Positions 1 through 6,581 of a stretch of 64,000 bases of DNA are shown here, one piece after another (within the stretch, counting starts at the first letter, position 1; each line of letters starts with the position of its first letter). The notes beneath the pieces are model-generated. The model was not told the origin of the DNA, ran no database searches, and worked only from the letters and a program-made list of their open reading frames with translations. A program made the translations under genes and the position numbers. Source of the stretch: Leeuwenhoekiella polynyae (GTDB lineage: Bacteria > Bacteroidota > Bacteroidia > Flavobacteriales > Flavobacteriaceae); NCBI RefSeq assembly GCF_042683665.1, contig NZ_JBHUOO010000012.1; one strand, 5' to 3'.

Positions 1-314
1 AAAATAAAGAGTAAATTTAACAACAAAGGAATCGACTTCCAGTACTTAGTTTGCTATGCTCACTTTCATCCGGCGAACGTGGTTCACTTTGACCGGCTCA
101 TCCAGTAAATCAGCGTTTGCACGTATACAGCAGAAAACTCATTGATTTTTGCGTAAAGCATCAAGCCGGAACGCTGATGCTGCTTGATCAAGAAGCTAAA
201 ATCGAAGCAGCGAAAGAGCAACATTTCGTTCTGAGGAATTGGTCGTACTATGAATTAACCCAAAAGATAGCATACAAAGCTGAAAAAGCAGGCATAGAAC
301 TGGTTGTGGGCTAA
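1..314 (+). pseudogene. TnpB/Cas12-like nuclease C-terminal remnant
   Basis: Two adjoining reading frames are open here: frame 1 to a TAA at 106-108, and an overlapping frame from about 93 to the TAA at 312-314. The second reads SRKLIDFCVKHQAGTL and then VLRNWSYYELTQKIAYKAEK followed by AGIELVV. That order (a helix with aromatic and basic residues before a GI-V-V strand) resembles the RuvC-II/III part of TnpB and small Cas12 proteins, in which a D-x-x-x-T-S-x-x-C-x-x-C zinc ribbon normally follows. Here the frame stops exactly before that ribbon, so the nuclease would be inactive. The rest of the gene lies left of the window or in the shifted frame. The assignment rests on pattern memory only; another DNA-binding protein is possible. 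Confidence 0.4.
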
Positions 315-329
315 TTTAATATCCATCTC

Positions 330-560
330 AAATCCTTCTTTCAAATGAAGGACAACGATAAGAATTGAAAATAAAAACGAGGGTGCTTGTACACCCGTGA
401 GGTGAGATTACGATACTCACTAAGTGCTACAAAGCATATACAACGGTGGGAAACGCTTGCTAAAATAGTATTATTCATATATGAGAACTGCAAATGAAAG
501 AAAAAAAACTGCGATAAGTCGCTGACTAGTTTATCATAGCGCCTATGTAATAGTTGAGTG
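330..560 (+). other. Hairpin-rich non-coding interval
   Basis: About 490 bases between the left-edge remnant and the next gene have no convincing coding frame. Several short stems follow one another on the plus strand: CCTTC/GAAGG near 340-357, GGGTG/CACCC near 378-393, GTGAG/CTCAC near 402-420 and GCGATAA/TTTATC near 512-538. Such a run of stems downstream of a TnpB/Cas12-like frame could be a guide-RNA scaffold, but this is inference. The remainder to 808 shows nothing recognisable. Confidence 0.25.
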
Positions 561-808
561 CTTCTGTATTCTTATTACTGCTGAAGCATATCGTTTTTTC
601 TAAAAAGCGTATTGCTTTTGTAGGGGTTAACCTATTTGTTATAACGAATAATAGCCTTCGATTAGTTGCTATAATGGTGTAAAACCCTTTATTTATAGGA
701 GCCAAATTATCCTCTTATCTAAATCCCTTCCCATTATTTTTTCTTTCGAAAAGGCCTTCACAGCGGCTAGGTTTTTTTGAAAGAAAAAATTAATCCCCGT
801 TTTTCATA

Positions 809-1123
809 TCAGCGTAGCAGCAGATAAATGAGAGCAAATGCTTGTGAGATAAAAATAAGCAGGACTAGCACTAATAACCAATTCGGAATTGTTCGAGAGT
901 GCTTAATAAGTTTTAAGATTTCTTCCCGATTTTCCTGTTGAGTTGTTTGCTCAAGATGTAGTTTTCTAAGATGTACCTCAATTAACTTTTCAATTTTGGT
1001 ACTGTCGGCTTTAATGCTCGTCTTCTTGAGATTCTTTTCAATCCGTTCTAAACGATTCACTTCTTGCTTAAAAGAATGTAATTCTTCAACTAGTAGTTCT
1101 GAGATTAGTTCAAGCTTTGTCAT
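809..1123 (-). CDS. DUF6730-like coiled-coil membrane protein of the mobilisation module
   Basis: 104 residues: a charged, heptad-like helical region (about 5-75) followed by one C-terminal transmembrane segment (about 82-102, WLLVLVLLIFISQAFALIYL). The ATG overlaps the relaxase stop codon as ATGA, so the two are translationally coupled. Small proteins with this layout follow relaxase genes in Bacteroidota mobilisable elements (DUF6730 type). A role in anchoring the relaxosome to the membrane is plausible but inferred. Confidence 0.6.
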   Translation of the reverse strand: MTKLELISELLVEELHSFKQEVNRLERIEKNLKKTSIKADSTKIEKLIEVHLRKLHLEQTTQQENREEILKLIKHSRTIPNWLLVLVLLIFISQAFALIYLLLR

Positions 1124-1944
1124 ATTCCAATTCCTTTATCGATTACAATTTTTAGGACCTTTTTGACTACAGCTTTAGCCAGGCTTGGTGCAATGGGCAC
1201 GCTTGTTCCTGATAAAACAACACTTTTTGCACGGCTGATGGATTTGAGCAAATTACTGGCAGACATCGAGCGATGTACTTTACTTCCTTTTATACTTTGC
1301 CCTTGGTACTCAAACCGAAAACCCTGAAGTTGTTTGGATTTATTGATTACCGGTATAACACCAATATGTCGCTCTTGCATTCGATTGATGTAAGTCTGAA
1401 GATCTTTGGAGGAGCCTTGAATGGCTTGCTGATGCGCCTTATGGATTTCACCTCTCGCATTGGCCAACTCTTTATTTTTTTCAAATTGCACGTCTTGCAC
1501 GGTTTGTATGCCCATTTGCTTTGCAGTTCGCTCAGCGGATAGCTGACTTTGCTTTCCGATAAAACTGTCATTGTATGCCCTGCCATTTAGATCGATACGA
1601 TTGACGTAAAGATGCACGTGGGTATGCGCTTTATCTCGATGAACAAAAGAGACCGCCTGGCGTTCTGTTAACTTCATTTGTTCAAGAAAAACTTTAGTAA
1701 GTTCCGCAAGATCCTCTTTACTCATATTGTCACCGTCTTTTATTGTTGGGCTTAGAATAAAGCTTAAGGTGTTGCGCTCACAGTTTTGATTGAGTTGCTG
1801 TACAGCTCTAAACTCCTGTGTGATTTCTTCCGGAGTTTCACCAACGATTAAATGACTGTATACCTGCTCAGCTTCTTTCTCTGGGTTATTCCCGTAGCGA
1901 ATGGCTCCCAGGGTGCTGGATATGGAACTTCCTTTTCCGATCAT
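1120..1944 (-). CDS. Relaxase / mobilisation nuclease
   Basis: 274 residues, the usual size of compact Bacteroidota relaxases. The metal-binding histidine motif is clear: HTHVHLYVNR at residues 107-116, preceded by VHRDKAH, as in the MobA/VirD2-like family (Pfam Relaxase). It should nick one strand at oriT and lead it into the recipient through a helper conjugation system, since no type IV secretion genes are in view. The start overlaps the mobC stop (ATGA) and the stop overlaps the next gene (ATGA), giving a tight mobC-relaxase-DUF6730 operon. The probable oriT lies just upstream of mobC. Confidence 0.9.
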   Translation of the reverse strand: MIGKGSSISSTLGAIRYGNNPEKEAEQVYSHLIVGETPEEITQEFRAVQQLNQNCERNTLSFILSPTIKDGDNMSKEDLAELTKVFLEQMKLTERQAVSFVHRDKAHTHVHLYVNRIDLNGRAYNDSFIGKQSQLSAERTAKQMGIQTVQDVQFEKNKELANARGEIHKAHQQAIQGSSKDLQTYINRMQERHIGVIPVINKSKQLQGFRFEYQGQSIKGSKVHRSMSASNLLKSISRAKSVVLSGTSVPIAPSLAKAVVKKVLKIVIDKGIGI

Positions 1945-2237
1945 GGTATGATACTTTTTAGGTGTGTCTTGATTTCTTCAGCAACCAGATTGACTTCTTC
2001 ACTAAGCTTTGGATTACCTTTTTTATACATATTGCCAATACGTTTAAAATTATTGTGATACTTCACCAGCATTTTATAGGTATTGATATGCTCTTCGCTC
2101 ATCCGCGCAGTAATCTGTTGTTCCATAAGGCTATTTCGGCAAAAAGCACTCAGGCTCAAGCCTGCAGCTTTTGCTTTAACCTGTAGCAGTTTTTTCTCAT
2201 ACACGCTGCATCTGAATTTGATAAGTGCTCTTTTCAT
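1941..2237 (-). CDS. mobC: MobC-like relaxosome accessory protein
   Basis: A basic protein of 98 residues starting MKRALIKFRC. It has an N-terminal ribbon-helix-helix-like section (LSLSAFCRNSLMEQQI) and a C-terminal helical part (NNFKRIGNMYKKG...LVAEEIKTHLKSI) typical of the MobC family, which helps the relaxase melt oriT. The frame stays open to 2294, but that extension runs through the oriT-like inverted repeat and is less protein-like, so the ATG at 2237 is preferred. It is coupled to the relaxase gene. Confidence 0.75.
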   Translation of the reverse strand: MKRALIKFRCSVYEKKLLQVKAKAAGLSLSAFCRNSLMEQQITARMSEEHINTYKMLVKYHNNFKRIGNMYKKGNPKLSEEVNLVAEEIKTHLKSIIP

Positions 2238-2272
2238 CGTTTGTTTTTTTCTTTGCAACCACCGGGAGCAAA

Positions 2273-2303
2273 GCAAGATTGTGGCCACAGCCACACATCT
2301 TGC
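2273..2303. other. oriT: Probable oriT inverted repeat
   Basis: GCAAGAT (2273-2279) and ATCTTGC (2297-2303) form a perfect outer stem. An inner TGTGGC/GCCACA stem surrounds a CACA loop, so the whole is an inverted repeat of about 13 bp with one bulged base. It lies directly upstream of mobC, the usual place of oriT in mobilisable elements. The nick position cannot be told from the sequence. Confidence 0.5.
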
Positions 2304-2324
2304 CCTGCTTTCCAGAAATCAGTT

Positions 2325-3179
2325 TTACTTCGTTTTCATCAGCCAGGCATTAAGATCTTTTTCAGCAGTATAGAATTCCGATTTATCAATACATTTTGAA
2401 GTTGAATTCAAGAAGAAAGCTGTGGTTTTTCTTCCGGCTTCATCCTGATCTAAGTAGAGTTCAACAATTTTATAATGATCAAAATAGGGGAGTGCCCTAT
2501 CCGCAAAAGCAACGGAGTTTAAAACAAGAAAATCAGCTTCTCTTTTTAAATTTGGATATACTGTAATAAGCGATAATAGGTCAAACATTCCTTCTAGAAT
2601 AATTAAATATGAAAATCCATTTTTAACCAAAGTCAGATCTTTTGGAGAACTAGACGATTTATAGTGGCGATTTCTAAATTCCCATCCTCCGGAATTGTTC
2701 TTCAGTGCAATTGAGAAATAGTATTTATTTCCAATAGTATAATGAACTTCCCTACAGAATCGCTTTGCAGCAATCAGACTAATTTTTCGCTCACTCAAAT
2801 ATTCTAGTAGAGCTGGATGTTGAATCGTTTTTATGTGCTTGATTTCAATTCTAGATTCCTTAAAATTGGTTTCCTGCTGTTTGGGTAGATCATAATCAAC
2901 CGTTTTAAGCTGAGCTAGAATCGCTAATGCATCGCTCACGGATACTTTTGAAAGGGCACAAACCAGATCGATACAGTTCCCGCCTATACCTAGTCCGTGA
3001 TCGTACCAGCAGTTTAATTTTTTAGAAACTTTAAAGGATGCTTGGGTTTCTGACCGCAGGGGACTCAGAAACCAAGCTTCCTTTTCCTTATTGCGAGTGG
3101 GAATGTGCCCGAAAAATTCCAGCGCCTTAACGATGGATATTTTTCGGGCTTGTTCACACGATAATTTTTCTTTTTTCAT
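2325..3179 (-). CDS. Toprim-domain primase of the mobile element
   Basis: 284 residues from the ATG at 3179; the frame is open to 3221. The N-terminal half is laid out like a CHC2 primase finger (WFLSPLRSETQASFKV...CWYDHGLGIGGNCIDLV), but the expected first zinc ligands are absent, so the finger is degenerate. The second half is a Toprim fold: IILEGMFDLL carries the catalytic glutamate and LYLDQDEAGRK the DxD motif. Such proteins prime replication of Bacteroidota mobilisable elements. The iteron cluster lies directly upstream and the helicase gene is next in the same direction. Confidence 0.8.
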   Translation of the reverse strand: MKKEKLSCEQARKISIVKALEFFGHIPTRNKEKEAWFLSPLRSETQASFKVSKKLNCWYDHGLGIGGNCIDLVCALSKVSVSDALAILAQLKTVDYDLPKQQETNFKESRIEIKHIKTIQHPALLEYLSERKISLIAAKRFCREVHYTIGNKYYFSIALKNNSGGWEFRNRHYKSSSSPKDLTLVKNGFSYLIILEGMFDLLSLITVYPNLKREADFLVLNSVAFADRALPYFDHYKIVELYLDQDEAGRKTTAFFLNSTSKCIDKSEFYTAEKDLNAWLMKTK

Positions 3180-3210
3180 CTGCACTCTATTTTTAGAAAA
3201 AAAATGATGA

Positions 3211-3355
3211 TTTGATGACAAATCCTCTTAGACTCTATAAAAACTGGCTTTACCGTGTCATCAAAAATTCATCGTTTCATCATTTTTAATTTTTTAAGCT
3301 TCATCTTTGTCATCATTTATTTTTTTGATGACAGTTTGATGACAAAATGATGACA
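3211..3355. repeat. Iteron-like TGATGACA repeats, candidate replication origin
   Basis: The octamer TGATGACA occurs at 3213-3220, 3326-3333, 3337-3344 and 3348-3355. It occurs in the opposite orientation at 3256-3263 and 3308-3315. The last three direct copies are spaced exactly 11 bp, about one helical turn. The cluster fills the AT-rich gap between the helicase and primase genes, where an element-encoded replication origin or an autoregulatory operator would be expected. Confidence 0.55.
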
Positions 3356-3358
3356 GCT

Positions 3359-4591
3359 TCAGCTCTTGTAAACAGTGGGATTGTCCTCACCTGTCATCGT
3401 CTCATCAAAATTTTGGGTAATGAATTCCTTTTTTACGGTAAAATAGCGGCCTTTAGCCTCTATCAAATTGATAGATCCATCTGACCAAATAATGAATTTT
3501 CGGTATTGATTGGAGTTAGGTTGATTGGTCAATTTCCAGTCTACCTTCAATAATTTGCGAAGTTGTGTAAGATCCGTTTTGACTCTGGTTTTATTCAGCG
3601 CATTTAAAGCGTCTAAGGGACAAAAATCTACTTCCTCTAAATCAAACTTCTCAAAGACCCCCATAAGAATACTGGCCAATTCTTTTTCTACCCGGTTTCT
3701 ATTGTTTTTTACGAGTTTGGAAAGTGCAGCTGTTTTAATTTGCTGTGGCGTAAACCACATCCGGGTTTGGTGGGTAGTACTTAGCTTTCGATTTGATAGA
3801 TAGTATAAGAATGCAGGGATTTCAGAAATGAGTTGTTCTAAAAAACCAGTTTGCTCTTTCTTGATGGAGGGAACTTTTAAGACCCAAAATCGAGTTTCGT
3901 TAGCATCTATCTTAATGAAGTTGTCTTCGTTGTTACTGCAAAGAATAAACTTGCCAAAAAATTCTACTTCCCGTTTGTCCTTTCCTTTAGCTTCAAGCTT
4001 GTTGATGTTTGTGGTGCTTAGGTATTTAATACGCTCGGTTAATTCTTCTTTATTGAAAAGAACTTCATCAATACAGATCAGGAGCTTGTTTGCCCAGTCG
4101 GAATTGAACTGACTACTGAAACTGTCATTAGTCAAATACGTGAGGTTGTTCTCAAAAATGGATTTAAGCCATTTTAAAAAAGTGCTTTTACCTGTTGAAC
4201 GTTCTTTAGATACCAGGCAGAGAATAGGTAGGACCTGTACTGGCTTTGTATAAAGCAACTGCAGGTAATCCAACCCAAGTTCTTGCTGGTTACCGAATAT
4301 GTGACTAAGAAATTTAGAAGTAGTTTCAAAAGATCCTGCATTGGGTTGCTTACTCAGAGGAGAGTAGATGTTATAAAACCCTTTGTACTCCTGTTGGAAG
4401 TTAATATGATTGGGAATACATGTGAAGCCATCGTATTTGGGGATTTTAGTCAGATAGGCTTTTCCGTGATCTTGTTTTATGGTATCTATATTCCAATGAA
4501 CTAGAAACTCGTTGAAATGACCGGCAATAGTAGGAGCGGCAACCAGCTTGTAATAGGTGGTGCCGACCCTTTTATAGGGTATAGCTTTCAT
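3359..4591 (-). CDS. SF3/D5-type replicative helicase of the mobile element
   Basis: 410 residues from the ATG at 4591 (MKAIPYKRVG). The upstream extension of the frame to 4630 starts inside a hairpin, so the inner start is preferred. Walker A is ERSTGKSTFL and Walker B is LLICIDEV. These are followed by a KFILCSNNE sensor-like stretch and a conserved arginine (NETRFWVL), the pattern of the DUF5906/D5-like superfamily 3 helicases found with Toprim primases in Bacteroidota elements. It probably unwinds the element for autonomous replication after excision. Confidence 0.8.
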   Translation of the reverse strand: MKAIPYKRVGTTYYKLVAAPTIAGHFNEFLVHWNIDTIKQDHGKAYLTKIPKYDGFTCIPNHINFQQEYKGFYNIYSPLSKQPNAGSFETTSKFLSHIFGNQQELGLDYLQLLYTKPVQVLPILCLVSKERSTGKSTFLKWLKSIFENNLTYLTNDSFSSQFNSDWANKLLICIDEVLFNKEELTERIKYLSTTNINKLEAKGKDKREVEFFGKFILCSNNEDNFIKIDANETRFWVLKVPSIKKEQTGFLEQLISEIPAFLYYLSNRKLSTTHQTRMWFTPQQIKTAALSKLVKNNRNRVEKELASILMGVFEKFDLEEVDFCPLDALNALNKTRVKTDLTQLRKLLKVDWKLTNQPNSNQYRKFIIWSDGSINLIEAKGRYFTVKKEFITQNFDETMTGEDNPTVYKS

Positions 4592-4616
4592 AATAAATGA
4601 TTTTAATAGTGAAGAG

Positions 4617-4645
4617 AAACCCTGATTCAAAAAGAATCAGGGTTT
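4617..4645. terminator. Perfect 12-bp hairpin between xis-like and helicase genes
   Basis: AAACCCTGATTC (4617-4628), a 5-base loop and GAATCAGGGTTT (4634-4645) form a perfect stem. On the minus strand it follows the excisionase-like stop codon, but no run of U follows. It may be an attenuator or an RNA-protecting stem rather than a full terminator. Confidence 0.5.
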
Positions 4646-4654
4646 GAAGGTGAG

Positions 4655-4936
4655 TTATCGCTTTTTCAAGGTGTAACTCAATGCTTCCTGTTCAATCTGC
4701 GAATGAGATTTACGCTGATTTTCTAAAAGCCATTTGTTCAACAGATCGATGTCGAAGTAAATAAGTTTACCACCAGGCTTGCTGTGCGGAATGCTTCCAG
4801 TAGAGGTTAATTTGTATAAATAGCTTCGAGAGATACCTGTATAATCACAAGCTTCTTCAAGCGTAAGTACCTTTTTGTTGGCTAGTAATAGCGATTCAAT
4901 GCGTTCTAGCCTTTCGTCTAAATTAATCGTGTTCAT
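4655..4936 (-). CDS. AlpA/excisionase-type helix-turn-helix protein
   Basis: 93 residues. After a short leader helix comes a MerR-like HTH_17 domain: VLTLEEACDYTGISRSYLYK, then a wing with IPHSKPGGKLIYF and LNKWLLENQ. This is the family of small DNA-binding proteins that act as excisionases or activators beside tyrosine integrases. Its place between the integrase and the replication genes fits a switch controlling excision and replication. Confidence 0.85.
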   Translation of the reverse strand: MNTINLDERLERIESLLLANKKVLTLEEACDYTGISRSYLYKLTSTGSIPHSKPGGKLIYFDIDLLNKWLLENQRKSHSQIEQEALSYTLKKR

Positions 4937-5208
4937 CGTATTCGATTTTTAAAGTGAATAGTGAACAAAGCGCTTTGTTGTATTTTTTTAGAATTCTTGA
5001 GATAAAAGTAAAGCTATGATTAATTAAAGCCTCGTTTTCAACTCAGTACTTATGCACAAATATCTGAAAAATAGGTATTTATATTAAATGATTTCAAATG
5101 ATATCAAACCATAACAAAAAGAATTTTTGCACATTCTTGCGCATAACAAATACCACTAAAAATTATGCGTGAAACGGGAGTTTTTGTAAGTTATCAACAG
5201 GTAAAACC
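4937..5208. other. Regulatory gap between integrase and excisionase-like genes
   Basis: An AT-rich, gene-free stretch. It contains the tandem decamer TGATNTCAAA at 5089-5108, which recurs on the other side of the integrase gene, and a run of short AT-rich repeats. It probably holds the promoter of the excisionase-helicase-primase genes. Confidence 0.45.
5089..5108 (+). repeat. Tandem decamer TGATNTCAAA, left copy
   Basis: TGATTTCAAA followed directly by TGATATCAAA. The same tandem pair lies at 6531-6550, so it flanks the integrase gene. It may be an integrase arm-type site or an operator. Confidence 0.5.
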
Positions 5209-6339
5209 TTAGATTTCCAATTTTGGTATTAGATAAGCCGCTTCTTTTTTCTTTTTGTCTACAATTTTAGCGTAGATCTGCGTGGTTCGAATTTCTTTAT
5301 GTCCAAGAATTTTAGAAACCGTGTATATATCAGCTCCGTTTTCTAGTAGCAGTACAGCGTGCGTATGTCTGGCACTATGAAAAGTAATATGTTTGGTTAT
5401 TCCGGCACGCATACACCACCGGAGTAATTCTGCATTAAAATGGGCACCGTATTTCAAACCTTGAAATACACGAGCGCTGTCTTCCTTTCGAGTACCTAAA
5501 ATACTCCGCGCTTGTTCAGATAGGTATTGGTATTCCTGAACGGCAGTTTTTTTCTGTTGGAATATAAGTCGGGATCCGTCTTCTTCATCACGCACTTCAG
5601 ACCAGGTAAGTTTATTTATATCGCTCCACCGTAAACCGGTAAGACAGCTAAAAATAAACGCATTCTTCAACATTTGATGTTTACATTCAGCTTTCACTAA
5701 GTTTTGTAATTCTTCGTGCGTTAGATATTCGCGCATAGTTTCACCCATAGCAAACCCTTTCACGGCTGTAGCATAATTGCGACTGGTATACCCATCATCA
5801 AAAGCTTGTCTTAATGCTGCTTTGAATTTATTAAAATAAGAGTATTTAGAATTCTGTGATAATAGTGTATTCGATTTAGTTTTCGCTTTTTTGTTCAGAT
5901 ATTTTTTATAGCCTAGTACAAATTCTTCATCTACATCTTCAAAGGTAATGTGCTTGTTTTTACAGTAGTTCTCAAGGTGATTTTGAGCGGCATCCCAATT
6001 ATCATAATTACCTTTGGTCTCATAGCGCTCTTCCTTGAGCTTTTCATAATAATTCAGAAATAGTAATTTGTCTTTACTACGATCTTTAATTCCATATTTG
6101 CCTTGAGCATATTCTGCTCGGCGAATGGATAGGATTTGTTCAGCCCTTAGGAGTGTTTCTTCATTTTCTCTCTTTTCAAGAGCGTTTTTAGGACTCATAT
6201 AGAGATACTGTTTGAGGTACTCAAATTCTCTTGAATGAATTTGTTTACCATTGGCATCTCTGGTCTTGCCTTTATAATATTCAATATATAGACTGTACTT
6301 TCCCGAAGTGAGTTTTTTCTTTTTGAGCTTAATTACCAT
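5209..6339 (-). CDS. int: Tyrosine site-specific integrase
   Basis: 376 residues with the three-part layout of Bacteroidota tyrosine recombinases. An N-terminal arm-binding strand region comes first (1-45), then a SAM-like core-binding domain (about 90-195, FLNYYEKLKEERYETKGNYDNW), then the catalytic domain. The catalytic residues are present: R237 in TGLRWSDI, K263/K264 in QQKKTAV, H321 and R324 in HSARHTHAVLL, H347 in LGHKEI and Y356 in TTQIYAKI. It lies directly beside the 3' end of mnmE, which is probably its attachment site. Upstream are a perfect palindrome and tandem decamers that may control it. Confidence 0.95.
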   Translation of the reverse strand: MVIKLKKKKLTSGKYSLYIEYYKGKTRDANGKQIHSREFEYLKQYLYMSPKNALEKRENEETLLRAEQILSIRRAEYAQGKYGIKDRSKDKLLFLNYYEKLKEERYETKGNYDNWDAAQNHLENYCKNKHITFEDVDEEFVLGYKKYLNKKAKTKSNTLLSQNSKYSYFNKFKAALRQAFDDGYTSRNYATAVKGFAMGETMREYLTHEELQNLVKAECKHQMLKNAFIFSCLTGLRWSDINKLTWSEVRDEEDGSRLIFQQKKTAVQEYQYLSEQARSILGTRKEDSARVFQGLKYGAHFNAELLRWCMRAGITKHITFHSARHTHAVLLLENGADIYTVSKILGHKEIRTTQIYAKIVDKKKKEAAYLIPKLEI

Positions 6340-6378
6340 AATATGAGCTTTTTGTAAAATTAATTCAAAAAAGCTAAA

Positions 6379-6404
6379 TGAGGTGTACTTTGGTACACCT
6401 CATG
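6379..6404. promoter_or_regulatory. Perfect palindrome upstream of the integrase gene
   Basis: ATGAGGTGTAC, a 4-base spacer TTTG, then GTACACCTCAT. Half-sites GAGGTGTAcc and GAGGTGTA follow at 6421-6430 and 6433-6440. The cluster sits in the 5' region of int and looks like a repressor or recombinase binding site. As RNA it would also form a strong stem. Confidence 0.5.
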
Positions 6405-6530
6405 TTTAAATTTTAACGTTGAGGTGTACCAGAGGTGTAACAAAAGAACAATTATAGAAGAATTAAGAGAAAATACTGTTGAATAATTAAGCGTCTTAAA
6501 GCATTGATTTTGTTAGGTTTTGTATTAATT

Positions 6531-6550
6531 TGATGTCAAATGATATCAAA
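6531..6550 (+). repeat. Tandem decamer TGATNTCAAA, right copy
   Basis: TGATGTCAAA followed by TGATATCAAA, 13 bases from the last codon of mnmE. It shares 15 identical bases (TCAAATGATATCAAA) with the copy at 5094-5108. Confidence 0.5.
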
Positions 6551-6563
6551 TTAAATTTCAAAT

Positions 6564-6581
6564 TTATTTACCGATACAAAA
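6564..6581. other. att: Presumed attachment core in the 3' end of mnmE
   Basis: The last six codons of mnmE (FCIGK-stop) lie here on the minus strand. The equivalent 18 bp of trmE is the known integration site of Salmonella genomic island 1. An integrase gene starts 225 bases away on the element side. The matching core at the other end is not found in the window, so it would lie left of position 1. The assignment is inferred from this arrangement. Confidence 0.45.

Noticed and set aside
1..808. A complete RNA-guided (Cas12/TnpB) system
   Set aside because: Only a broken C-terminal fragment is present. No array, no intact nuclease, and the catalytic zinc ribbon is missing.
2238..2294. Longer MobC start
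   Set aside because: The extra 19 residues are encoded by the oriT-like inverted repeat and do not resemble MobC.
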